This document shows, in pieces, positions 1-8,829 of a stretch of DNA of 64,000 nucleotides; positions within the stretch are counted from its first letter, which is position 1, and every line of letters begins with the position of its first letter. A model generated the notes under the pieces. The model was not told the DNA's origin, did not search any database, and saw only the letters and a program-made list of their open reading frames with translations. The stretch is from assembly GCA_031275995.1 (NCBI GenBank), contig JAISNY010000012.1:25650-89649 (forward strand), given 5' to 3'. A program made the position numbers and the translations under genes. This DNA comes from Oscillospiraceae bacterium. GTDB taxonomy: Bacteria; Bacillota; Clostridia; Oscillospirales; Acutalibacteraceae.

Positions 1-2
1 AC

Positions 3-1886
3 CTACCTTAAAAAGTAACGGTCAAGTTCAGATTTTTTAATAAAAACATAAATTGGTCTACCGTGAGGGCAACTTAAAAAATCAGGATTTTTATTCAAAT
101 CTTTAATTAGAGATAAAATCTCTTCGTTGGAGCTACATTTACCAGCCTTAATTGCTGATTTACATGCGATACTGCTATACAATCTGTTAAGATTTGTAAT
201 ATCAGGTTTCCCAAATTTAGATATATGGTTCAAAATTTCAGAAATTGAGTTTACGATATCCGCAACCTCGATGTAAGGAGGAACTGACCTTATAATAACC
301 TTACAAAATCCAAAATCTTCAATTTCATAACCAATTTTAGAAAAAATACTTACATTTTTAATTATCGAACTATATTCGTCCGCATCGAATGTAGTCACCA
401 ACGGGGAAACAAGCTCCTGAGAGCAAGCCTCAGGCGCGCGAGACTTTATCTTTTCGTATATAATTCGCTCGTGAGCGGCATGTTTATCAATTAAAAGCAT
501 TTCGCTATCGATTTGTGCTATTATATAACATTTAAAAATTTCACCTAAAATTAGGACATTTTTTTGAAAATCGTAAACTTTCAGAAATTCATCATTAGTC
601 ATATCACAAAATTCTTTATTACCTTTTTGGATTTCTCTCAAATTTTGCGAAAAACTACTTGAATTTTTTGAAGCGCCAACTTCTGACTTGTTTTGAAAAT
701 CAGCAACGTTCAGGGCTTCGTTTTGCTGCTTGTCCACATCGTAAATTTCTGTATTATATTTGCGAATTCCTCCTATTTTTTGCAAACGAACATTTAATTT
801 TTTAAAATCAATTCCTTCATTGACTCTAGCTACATCCCCTAAGGAATTTGATAAACGATTTTCAAAATTCCTATCATTAAAATAAAAAAATCTTTTGTTA
901 TGGGTCAGCATTGCATTTTTTACCGAATCAAATACAGATGCAAAAACCATTTTTTCGTTCGCGAATCTTACCTCAATTTTTGACGGATGCACATTAACAT
1001 CTACAGAATCCGGTACAACGCTGAGCCATAAAATACACGCGACAAACTTACCCGATTGAATTTCCCCTTTGAACGCTTCTTCAAGTGCGGATGAGGCGAT
1101 CGGAATTTTTACATGCCTTCCATTAAGAAAAAAGATCTGATGCGAACGGTTACTTCTTATATTACGTGGATCACACACAAAGCCTTTAATATAAATATTA
1201 TTAATATTATGCTCTACATAAATTAACTTTTTAAGAAAATCCTTACCGAACACACAAAAAATTACAGATTCCAAATTACAATCGCCCAAAGTTGAAAAAA
1301 CTTCTTTGCCATCACGAACCAACTTGAAGGCAATTTCAGGGTGAGAAAGAGCAAGTTTTTCGGCTACCGACGATGCAAGATTACCTTCAGCTACATCTTT
1401 TTTCAAAAACTTCATTCGCGCAGGAGTGTTATAAAAGATGTCACGAACCAAAACACATGTACCCTTATTTGCGGCAAAGTCGCCAAAGAATAATTCTTCT
1501 CCACCAAAAACTTTATATTTAGTTCCTAAAAATTCACTGCCCGCAAGAGTAATCAATTCAAAATTGGAAACAGCACAAATAGAAGCAAGCGCTTCACCAC
1601 GAAACCCAAGTGTAGAAATTGCCTCAAGCTCACTTGCATTTTTGAGCTTACTAGTAGCGTGATTAATAAGAGCAGATCTAACATCTTCACGAAGAATCCC
1701 ACAACCGTCATCACTGACAGAAATCAATCGCTTCCCGTTACCGCGCAATTCTATAGTTATCCGCTTTGCGCCGGCATCAATTGAGTTTTCTACAAGCTCT
1801 TTGAGAACCGAAGCAGGTCGTTCAACAACTTCCCCTGCGGCAATTAAATTCATGGTTTGTTTATCTAAAACTTTTATTAAACCCAT
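3..1886 (-). CDS. mutL: DNA mismatch repair protein MutL
   Basis: GHKL motifs IAAGEVVERPASVLKELVENSIDAGA, DDGCGI, TLGFRGEALASI; C-terminal ACKSAIKAGK / CPHGRP. Confidence 0.97.
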   Translation of the reverse strand: MGLIKVLDKQTMNLIAAGEVVERPASVLKELVENSIDAGAKRITIELRGNGKRLISVSDDGCGILREDVRSALINHATSKLKNASELEAISTLGFRGEALASICAVSNFELITLAGSEFLGTKYKVFGGEELFFGDFAANKGTCVLVRDIFYNTPARMKFLKKDVAEGNLASSVAEKLALSHPEIAFKLVRDGKEVFSTLGDCNLESVIFCVFGKDFLKKLIYVEHNINNIYIKGFVCDPRNIRSNRSHQIFFLNGRHVKIPIASSALEEAFKGEIQSGKFVACILWLSVVPDSVDVNVHPSKIEVRFANEKMVFASVFDSVKNAMLTHNKRFFYFNDRNFENRLSNSLGDVARVNEGIDFKKLNVRLQKIGGIRKYNTEIYDVDKQQNEALNVADFQNKSEVGASKNSSSFSQNLREIQKGNKEFCDMTNDEFLKVYDFQKNVLILGEIFKCYIIAQIDSEMLLIDKHAAHERIIYEKIKSRAPEACSQELVSPLVTTFDADEYSSIIKNVSIFSKIGYEIEDFGFCKVIIRSVPPYIEVADIVNSISEILNHISKFGKPDITNLNRLYSSIACKSAIKAGKCSSNEEILSLIKDLNKNPDFLSCPHGRPIYVFIKKSELDRYFLR

Positions 1887-1887
1887 T

Positions 1888-2805
1888 TTATTTTGGTTCT
1901 ATAATTTTCAATAATTTTTTAAAATATTGAGGTAAATCACTAAGAAAAACCAAATATTTCTTAGTTGTAGGATGAAAAAATCCGATTTTTTTTGCATGCA
2001 AACACTGTCCTTTAAGAAATTTAAAATTATTGCTATTTCCGTATAAAATATCGCCGACTATCGGATGGCCAATATAGGCCATATGCACACGAATTTGATG
2101 GGTTCTTCCTGTCTCTAATTTTAACCTTACGTGAGTAAACTTATCAAAATTATGCAGAACTTCATAATGAGTAACTGCCATTTTAGAATTTTTTTCAGTA
2201 ACCGCCATCTTTTTTCTATGCAAAGGGTGTCTACCTATCCTGGCATTAATGTTACCCGAGACATCTTTTATGGATCCATCGACCACAGCCTCATATTCAC
2301 GTTCGAGAGAATGATTTCTAATTTGCTCAGAAAGACAAATATGAGATTTATCATTTTTAGCTATTATCAACAAACCACTTGTATCCTTATCTAACCTGTG
2401 CACGATGCCTGGTCTAATTTCGCCATTGATACCGGAAAGATTATCTTTTCGATGGAATAAAAGCGCATGAACCAAAGTTCCAGTAAAATTACCAGGTGCA
2501 GGATGTACAACTAACCCTTTGGGTTTATTAATAACCATTAAATCTTTATCTTCATAAACAACATCAATTGGTATCTCCTGAGGAATCAAATCAACTTTCG
2601 AAAGTTTTTCTGGCAAAACAATTATAAAATCATCTAAACAAACTGAATAATTTTTCTTAAATATTGTTCCATTGACCGTCACGTCACCTTTTTTTATCAT
2701 GTTAGAAACACGTGAACGACTGACATTTAAGCTTTCAGAAAGAAAAACATCAAGCCGTTTGCCGACGGAAAAAGAAGGAACCCTAAAAAAATCTTGCATT
2801 TCCAA
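1888..2805 (-). CDS. RluD-family 23S rRNA pseudouridine synthase (S4 domain + catalytic HRLDKDTSG)
   Basis: IVHRLDKDTSGLLIIAKN, GRTHQIRVHMAYIGHPIVGD; N-terminal S4-like region. Confidence 0.95.
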   Translation of the reverse strand: MEMQDFFRVPSFSVGKRLDVFLSESLNVSRSRVSNMIKKGDVTVNGTIFKKNYSVCLDDFIIVLPEKLSKVDLIPQEIPIDVVYEDKDLMVINKPKGLVVHPAPGNFTGTLVHALLFHRKDNLSGINGEIRPGIVHRLDKDTSGLLIIAKNDKSHICLSEQIRNHSLEREYEAVVDGSIKDVSGNINARIGRHPLHRKKMAVTEKNSKMAVTHYEVLHNFDKFTHVRLKLETGRTHQIRVHMAYIGHPIVGDILYGNSNNFKFLKGQCLHAKKIGFFHPTTKKYLVFLSDLPQYFKKLLKIIEPK

Positions 2806-2865
2806 AGTCGTACTGACATCACATCCATAATTTATGTTTCATGCTCAGCCGTTTACCTATGATTC

Positions 2866-3345
2866 CTAAATTTGAGCCGACACCATATCCATAACTTGCA
2901 TTTCACGTTCTCTCATTCGAGCTTGTTCGATACTGCTCAATTCATGATCATAACCTAACAAATGCAAAGCTCCGTGAACAACAAGAGAAACTACTTCCAT
3001 CTGAAGACTACGGCCATAAAGACTAGCCTGTTCAGCTGCTTTTTCAATAGAAACAACAATGTCTCCTAAAATTTTAGCACCAGTTTCCTTATTAACATCA
3101 TAATTATCATTTTCCCCCATAGGGAATGCAATCACATCAGTAGTAGTGTCACGACCAAAATACTGTCTATATAGACCAGTCATGTATCCATTATCCACAA
3201 TAGTCACGCTCAGTTCAGCAGAACCTTTAAAATTTTCCATCCTCAAAACTGCATTACAAGCACGCCTAACAGCAAGCCTGAAGCCTGTGGGTATTTTAAA
3301 TACATTTTGTCTGTTAACTATTACAATTTTGTACATATCTGCCAT
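2866..3345 (-). CDS. ybeY: Endoribonuclease YbeY
   Basis: DVIAFPMGE, LGDIVVSIEKA, HGALHLLGYDH motif. Confidence 0.95.
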   Translation of the reverse strand: MADMYKIVIVNRQNVFKIPTGFRLAVRRACNAVLRMENFKGSAELSVTIVDNGYMTGLYRQYFGRDTTTDVIAFPMGENDNYDVNKETGAKILGDIVVSIEKAAEQASLYGRSLQMEVVSLVVHGALHLLGYDHELSSIEQARMREREMQVMDMVSAQI

Positions 3346-3386
3346 AAAACAACAATGACCCTCCTGAAAATAGGAACTTCAAAATG

Positions 3387-3824
3387 CTATCTTTTCGAAA
3401 ACTGCGGACGCTTTCTTGCTGCCTTAAGACCATATTTTTTCCGCTCTTTCATGCGGGGGTCACGAATGAGGAAACCGGCTTTTTTAAGTTGTAATCTCAA
3501 CGATTCTGAATCGAATTCAAGAAGCGCCCTTGCAACGCCATGACGAATCGCACCGGCTTGGCCCGAAAAACCGCCTCCCCTCACATCGCAAACCACATCG
3601 AATTTTTCGTTAACACCAACAAGTTCAAGTGGCTGTCTCACAACGTAACGGAGAACTCCAAGACCAAAATAATCATCTATATGGCTGCCATTAATTAAAA
3701 TTTTTCCAGTACCTTCACTATAGAGCCTTACTCTCGCAACAGAACTCTTCCTTCGTCCTGTACCATAAAAATACGGACGTTTTTGATAGTTAAGATTGTG
3801 ATACTTACCCAATTCAGCCGCCAT
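3387..3824 (-). CDS. rpsI: 30S ribosomal protein uS9
   Basis: [15 protein letters not shown] ... [15 protein letters not shown] ... [24 protein letters not shown]. Confidence 0.97.
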   Translation of the reverse strand: MAAELGKYHNLNYQKRPYFYGTGRRKSSVARVRLYSEGTGKILINGSHIDDYFGLGVLRYVVRQPLELVGVNEKFDVVCDVRGGGFSGQAGAIRHGVARALLEFDSESLRLQLKKAGFLIRDPRMKERKKYGLKAARKRPQFSKR

Positions 3825-4277
3825 TTAATTCGCCGTCCTCATTTTTTTAATATAAGACCACTTTTCAAGTTTTTGAGCTTCGAATCCAACAGGCTCACCT
3901 TTAATAACTCTCAAGCGAGTAAACTGCTTCCGACCCAACGTCGTAGAAGGAAGCATCCCCTTGACAGCAAAATTCAGCGCCCTCTCGGGGGAAGACTCCA
4001 TAAGCTTAGAATAGCTAATTGTTCGCACATGCCCAATATAACCAGTATGATATTTTCGAACTTTTCGCTCACGTTTCTTCCCGGTTAATAAAACTTTTTC
4101 ACAATTTTTTATGACCACAAAATCACCGCAATCAACGTGCGGCGCAAAAATCGGACGTACCTTCCCGCGTAAAATTAAAACCACCTGAGCACACAAACGA
4201 CCCAGCGGCACGCCGGCGGCGTCCAGGACATACCATACTCGACTAATCGATTCCTTTTTCGGCATATAAGTTGACAT
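3825..4277 (-). CDS. rplM: 50S ribosomal protein uL13
   Basis: WYVLDAAGVPLGRLCAQVVLILRGK, GDFVVIKN, HTGYIGHVRTISY; directly upstream of rpsI. Confidence 0.97.
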   Translation of the reverse strand: MSTYMPKKESISRVWYVLDAAGVPLGRLCAQVVLILRGKVRPIFAPHVDCGDFVVIKNCEKVLLTGKKRERKVRKYHTGYIGHVRTISYSKLMESSPERALNFAVKGMLPSTTLGRKQFTRLRVIKGEPVGFEAQKLEKWSYIKKMRTAN

Positions 4278-4313
4278 AAACTCCCCCCATAGTTAGGACA
4301 CCTCTCATCTGCC

Positions 4314-4342
4314 ATTTTACTACTCACCCAGTAACATGTCAA
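4314..4342 (-). promoter_or_regulatory. Sigma-A type promoter for rplM-rpsI (TTGACA-17-TAAAAT on the minus strand)
   Basis: -35 TTGACA (4342..4337), 17-nt spacer, -10 TAAAAT (4319..4314). Confidence 0.7.
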
Positions 4343-4464
4343 GCTTCCGTTAAAATCGCAGTAACGCCAAAACTTTTTTAACCTTTTTCTTGCTTCTGCA
4401 TTTTGATGCATACCATCATATTTTGCACTATTTTTCGCAGTTTTATGTTCACTCAAAAAATAAA

Positions 4465-4502
4465 TAAAAAGCACAAACCATACTAATGTTTGTACTTTTT
4501 AT
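4465..4502 (-). terminator. Hairpin terminator downstream of the 4567-4851 gene
   Basis: AAAAAGcACAAAC / GTTTGTaCTTTTT inverted repeat with A/T runs on both sides. Confidence 0.6.
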
Positions 4503-4566
4503 CAAAACCATCACAAAACAAGCCAATAAACTGCTTTTTCATGAAATTAGATTATGGCTCTAAATC

Positions 4567-4851
4567 TCAAACCATTAAGCCAGCTGCTGGAACAATAGCA
4601 GAAACCGCAAGAGTTACAACTGAAACTAAAACTGCACCAAAGGGCAAAAACAAACTGCCAAACATACTACCTGTAAAGGCCGCAACCTCAAAAGCATGAC
4701 ACCCAATAGTAGCAGCGGCCGCCACAGAAGAAACTGCAGAAACACCTGCCAGTACCGGCTGAACCTCCAACGCGTTAACAACTGGAAAGAATGCCGTTAA
4801 AGACGCCAAAACTGCAGCAACTAACGAACTCTTAACTAAAGAAACCTTCAT
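4567..4851 (-). CDS. Small Ala/Val-rich secreted or membrane protein with signal peptide
   Basis: MKVSLVKSSLVAAVLASLTAFFPVVNALEVQP...; AAGGGGTG SD before ATG at 4851; two hydrophobic segments. Confidence 0.65.
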   Translation of the reverse strand: MKVSLVKSSLVAAVLASLTAFFPVVNALEVQPVLAGVSAVSSVAAAATIGCHAFEVAAFTGSMFGSLFLPFGAVLVSVVTLAVSAIVPAAGLMV

Positions 4852-4926
4852 CAAGAAACACCCCTTAAAAAAATTCAAGTTTCAAGATCAATCGTATTAC
4901 GATTAAGATCTTGATACCAATACAAT

Positions 4927-4955
4927 ATTGTATAAAAGATCTTATAATTTGTCAA
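4927..4955 (-). promoter_or_regulatory. Sigma-A type promoter for the 4567-4851 gene
   Basis: TTGACA (4955..4950), 17-nt spacer, TACAAT (4932..4927). Confidence 0.65.
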
Positions 4956-5091
4956 TAATTTATTTTCTAAAGAGCCATTATATATTCATAGCCTTCTCTA
5001 GATGATCTTTTGGTCTTGTATGCAAAACCTACGCACTACACACACAAAACCAGTTACAGCGAAGTTTATTCACTCGTGCCCAAAAAATTGT

Positions 5092-7761
5092 TTACTCAAC
5101 AGGCGGACTTACTGGAAGTTCTGGCTCTTCCTCAAGAAGCAGCTTAGGAGGCGGGGTATAATTTTTTGAAAATCTTATCAATCTACGTGGTTCATCTGTT
5201 GTACCTTTAAATGTGTAAGTTGTGGGCATATCAGGTAAAACCGGCTCTGTGTATCTTAAAATTTCTTTTGGATCTATCGTGATATACATTTTCTTGCCAC
5301 GTAAAACTTCAATATTTTGTAACCTGCGTATATAGTCTATAATTACCTGACGAATTGCAGGGATAATGCAAGAATCAATGGTTCGTGCACCCCTGTTTCT
5401 TGTTTTGGCCCAATGCGCTAAGATTCTAATCGAAGAAGGAGGCATCACCACGTTAAGCCCCGCAACATCTTCGCGCTTAAAATAATTTCTAATGTCAGAT
5501 TCAAAGTGAGATTTTAAAATTTCAGCGTAATGTCGGGTTTTCAAATTATAGAATCTGATAGGAGTAAGTCTGTTCCAGAACGAAGGATCTCTCTGAACTT
5601 CGCCCGTAAGCGAAAACGTCGTATCTTCTTCAGCTTCTGCATCGGTTTGACCTTTAAGAACCCACGATGGAATATTTTCGTTAGAAGTTAATATTATAAT
5701 CCATTTTCTAAAATCTGTGGATTCGCCGTAAGGATCTCTGAGTTCTCCCGTATCTACTATTTCTCTCAGAACCTCCGTCAATTCCTTGTTTGCACTTTTA
5801 AGCTTATCAACTTCTTCTAAAACCAAAATTCCACCTTGTGGATGACTCTTTATGTAGTTCATTAAATTTGGGGAACCTGAAGATTCTGAACGGCGATAAC
5901 TTGCCGTTCCAAGACCGAAGTATTCCTGAACCATCTGTTTTGGATTATCGCTGCTGATCCCCCCAGGGTTTTGAATGAAACATACGTCAGAAAATAAATG
6001 TTCCCCCAGCTTTTTAGCAAATTCCGATTTACCAGTTCCGGATTCTCCTGCAAATAACCATATTTCCGGGCGTTGCCTGATTCCAAGTTTTTTTTCTGCA
6101 TCTCTGGCAAATGCCCAATTGACAACCTTAGGCCTAATTTGAGCCTTGGCCTCCTCTTGGTTTACTATCGGGTCAAAAGCATGAGGGATCTTGCTAAGAA
6201 ATTCAGGTATATCAACTTCATCCGCGGACATAGATTCTACTCTTGCCAATGCATTTCCCACCATGCGTCTAACAGAAGCAGATGTATATTCTAACGAAGA
6301 AAGAGATTGAAACTTTTTGAAAAAACCTAATGTGCTGTCGATCGCCGCCCAAGTAGATGCGCCAACGGCGGATATTAACGCTACGCCGGGAAACTTCTGT
6401 TTAACCTTTTCAGAGATTGAGGGTGCCGATTCGACAGATGATTTGGACAATGCGTCGTGTTCTATCCTTAAACGATCAAGGAATTTACCAGCCTCCTCTC
6501 TAGGCATTGTTACATCTTTTGTTCCTTCTTTTACATTTGGTATTGCAACATCTGTTATCGCAGGATCAGTTAATTGTTTACGAATTGTGTATATAGTTTT
6601 TTGCATCTCTTGTTTTTCTATATCTTCATTTTCTTTTTTCTTCTCTACCTCATCTGCCCCTGTAAAATAATTGATACCCTTATGAATACCCACCGCGCTA
6701 AGTAAAATCAACGCGGCGTACGCAACTATTTTGGCTCCAGCTGTGACAACAGATCCATGGCTTTGCCAGAATGTCGGTTCTGAAGATGTTACGGCGTTGC
6801 CTTCATCGGTTACTTTTTCACTCTCTTGGAACTCATCTTCAAACTCCTCAAGATAATCTTCATCATCTTGAGGATTCATATCTTGATTTATTAAATCTTC
6901 ATCATTTATATCCGGAACTAGTTCATCTATATTCGGATTTTCCTCCGAATCGTGAAAATTTGTTACTTCATTTGGTGCCGCTTCATCCGTGCCTGGCTCC
7001 CCGGTACCTGGAGCTCTTTCGGGCGTATTTGGTTCTTCACCATCTAGCGCATCCAGCTCGTTATGTATGGCTGTTTCAGCCATACTCGGTTCCTCGTTTG
7101 CCAGTGTGCTTGGTTTTTCACCATCTGGCGCCGCTTCATCCGTGCCCAAATCTTCGGCATAAGGAGCCGATTCAACATCGGGTACCGCTTCATCCGGAGT
7201 CGTCACATCATCAAGAGGAGGTTCGTCTTCTGGATCCAAATCGTCAAAACGGGGAGGAAAATCAGGATCCATCTTGCTGCCGGGAGTGCCCTTGCCAGGT
7301 ATCCGAGGAATTTCTTCAAAATCTTCGTCTATGTCTTCACGAAAATCAATATGCGTGTATGGCGTTCCTGACCAATGAGCCTTACTTCTAGACATTCCTC
7401 CAATGAAGGGTGCAAAAGCTGCTAAAGTTGATAATGCTCCCGACCCTATTCTTTGGCCTAGCCCTTTCGCGCCAACGACATTGTCAATCTCATTCTCACT
7501 CATAGTTTCAAGATGTTTTTTCCGCTTAACACTCAATTCTTTTTGGGCGCCCTTGCGTGCAGAAGCCTCCAGACCATAAATTATAACCAAATTACAAAAA
7601 AGTTCATAAAACTCATCTTCAGTATAACCCTCTGGCTGAACTTCTCTGAAAAATTTGTAAACGTCGTCTGGAGTTAGCTTATTAGCCATTTTTTTCAACA
7701 AATTTTCGCTGTTCAAAATTTTTATCAAAATTTGTAAAACAACCGATAAATCTTTAGCCAT
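5092..7761 (-). CDS. Membrane AAA+ ATPase: Nif11-like N-terminal region, acidic Pro/Glu/Asp-rich linker, TM helix, C-terminal Clp/AAA-2-like ATPase
   Basis: Walker A FAGESGTGKSEFAKKLGEHL; Walker B GGILVLEEVDKL; IILTSNE sensor; TM segment GAKIVAYAALILLSAVGI; acidic repeats GTDEAAPDGE/GTDEAAPNE. Confidence 0.8.
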   Translation of the reverse strand: MAKDLSVVLQILIKILNSENLLKKMANKLTPDDVYKFFREVQPEGYTEDEFYELFCNLVIIYGLEASARKGAQKELSVKRKKHLETMSENEIDNVVGAKGLGQRIGSGALSTLAAFAPFIGGMSRSKAHWSGTPYTHIDFREDIDEDFEEIPRIPGKGTPGSKMDPDFPPRFDDLDPEDEPPLDDVTTPDEAVPDVESAPYAEDLGTDEAAPDGEKPSTLANEEPSMAETAIHNELDALDGEEPNTPERAPGTGEPGTDEAAPNEVTNFHDSEENPNIDELVPDINDEDLINQDMNPQDDEDYLEEFEDEFQESEKVTDEGNAVTSSEPTFWQSHGSVVTAGAKIVAYAALILLSAVGIHKGINYFTGADEVEKKKENEDIEKQEMQKTIYTIRKQLTDPAITDVAIPNVKEGTKDVTMPREEAGKFLDRLRIEHDALSKSSVESAPSISEKVKQKFPGVALISAVGASTWAAIDSTLGFFKKFQSLSSLEYTSASVRRMVGNALARVESMSADEVDIPEFLSKIPHAFDPIVNQEEAKAQIRPKVVNWAFARDAEKKLGIRQRPEIWLFAGESGTGKSEFAKKLGEHLFSDVCFIQNPGGISSDNPKQMVQEYFGLGTASYRRSESSGSPNLMNYIKSHPQGGILVLEEVDKLKSANKELTEVLREIVDTGELRDPYGESTDFRKWIIILTSNENIPSWVLKGQTDAEAEEDTTFSLTGEVQRDPSFWNRLTPIRFYNLKTRHYAEILKSHFESDIRNYFKREDVAGLNVVMPPSSIRILAHWAKTRNRGARTIDSCIIPAIRQVIIDYIRRLQNIEVLRGKKMYITIDPKEILRYTEPVLPDMPTTYTFKGTTDEPRRLIRFSKNYTPPPKLLLEEEPELPVSPPVE

Positions 7762-7824
7762 AATTTTTCACCCCTTCTGCACCGATTAACCGATTAAATA
7801 ACATCACTAATTCATACTGAAAAA

Positions 7825-7853
7825 ATCATATATTTTAAAAAAATATATGTCAA
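7825..7853 (-). promoter_or_regulatory. Sigma-A type promoter for the AAA+ gene
   Basis: TTGACA (7853..7848), 17-nt spacer, TATGAT (7830..7825). Confidence 0.6.
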
Positions 7854-7918
7854 ATAAAGTACAAATTGTACAAAAAAATCATAGTAACTTAAAATTTTAA
7901 AAAATGTTACTTAATTTT

Positions 7919-7947
7919 TTGACAAGCTTATTAAAAGATTGTACAAT
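7919..7947 (+). promoter_or_regulatory. Sigma-A type promoter for the bS21-like / ireB genes
   Basis: TTGACA (7919-7924), 17-nt spacer, TACAAT (7942-7947). Confidence 0.65.
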
Positions 7948-8004
7948 AATACAGTTGATGTTTGATCGACTATTTTAAATGCTAAAAAGTGCAGGTGAGG
8001 TTTG

Positions 8005-8424
8005 ATGGCAGAGATTTCGAAATCGAAAGATGAAAATTTTGGAACTGCTTTTGCCGAGGATACCGGACCTGACGTTGTAAGCAAAAAAGATTTCAAAGGA
8101 GACAGGTTGTCTGTGATAAATGAATCGTGTACGACAGTTAAGCAAAATGAGTTTGTTTCTTCGGGGGCGGGAAAAGCCTCAAGCGAGGGTGCAAGAGAGA
8201 AAACAAATTCCCGTTATGGAGGATCCCGTTCAAGCGGTGAAGTAAATCAGCCAGCTTCGGGTATAGAAAGTTTGATAAGATCTTTTTTAGTCCGTAACAG
8301 TGGAATAGTTAAGGAAGTGCGTAATAGGTCGGCTTATATCAAACCCTGTGTCAAACGTAAGCAAAAGAGAATTGACGCTGAACGAAGAAAGAACAAACGA
8401 AGTGGGCGTTCCAGATCCGGTTAG
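8005..8424 (+). CDS. rpsU: bS21-like ribosomal protein with long low-complexity N-terminal extension
   Basis: C-terminus ESLIRSFLVRNSGIVKEVRNRSAYIKPCVKRKQKRIDAERRKNKR matches bS21 pattern (RRFKR..KxGilkEvRkReyYeKPsvkRKkK); ~90 aa unrelated N-terminus. Confidence 0.7.
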   Translation: MAEISKSKDENFGTAFAEDTGPDVVSKKDFKGDRLSVINESCTTVKQNEFVSSGAGKASSEGAREKTNSRYGGSRSSGEVNQPASGIESLIRSFLVRNSGIVKEVRNRSAYIKPCVKRKQKRIDAERRKNKRSGRSRSG

Positions 8425-8436
8425 GAAGGTGTTTCC

Positions 8437-8709
8437 ATGCGTGATGGTTATACTCGCACGTTCTCGGTGGAAGAGGAAGGGCGGGGGATGGTTGTTTCAA
8501 GAACACTTTACGAAATTTATGAATTACTACACGAAAAAGGTTACGATCCGGTAAGCCAGATTGTCGGATACCTCGTTACTGAGGACCCAACCTATATCAC
8601 TGCTTATGGCGGCGCTCGTGCGCTTGTGTGCAAGCTTGATCGTTATGAGGTACTTAAATTTTTAGTTTCTTTTTATTTAAAGAAAAACCATAAGGAAATA
8701 TTAAAATAA
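8437..8709 (+). CDS. ireB: IreB family regulatory phosphoprotein (UPF0297/DUF965)
   Basis: LYEIYELLHEKGYDPVSQIVGYLVTEDPTYITAYGGARALVCKLDRYEVLKFLV. Confidence 0.93.
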   Translation: MRDGYTRTFSVEEEGRGMVVSRTLYEIYELLHEKGYDPVSQIVGYLVTEDPTYITAYGGARALVCKLDRYEVLKFLVSFYLKKNHKEILK

Positions 8710-8829
8710 TATTAATGGTGTTCGCTGATTCGTGGCGTATTACATCAAACCCAAAAAAACGTAAGCATTAAAATTTAATATCAAACTCAATCAATTTTCA
8801 TTAGCTGCCTCAATGTATCCGCGATACAG

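Noticed and set aside
4175-4474. 99-aa minus-strand ORF overlapping rplM
   Set aside because: Out of frame with rplM and covers its promoter; no independent support.
6771-7391. 206-aa plus-strand ORF within the AAA+ gene
   Set aside because: Antisense shadow of the acidic repeat region; His/Leu/Pro-rich composition is an artefact of the opposite strand.
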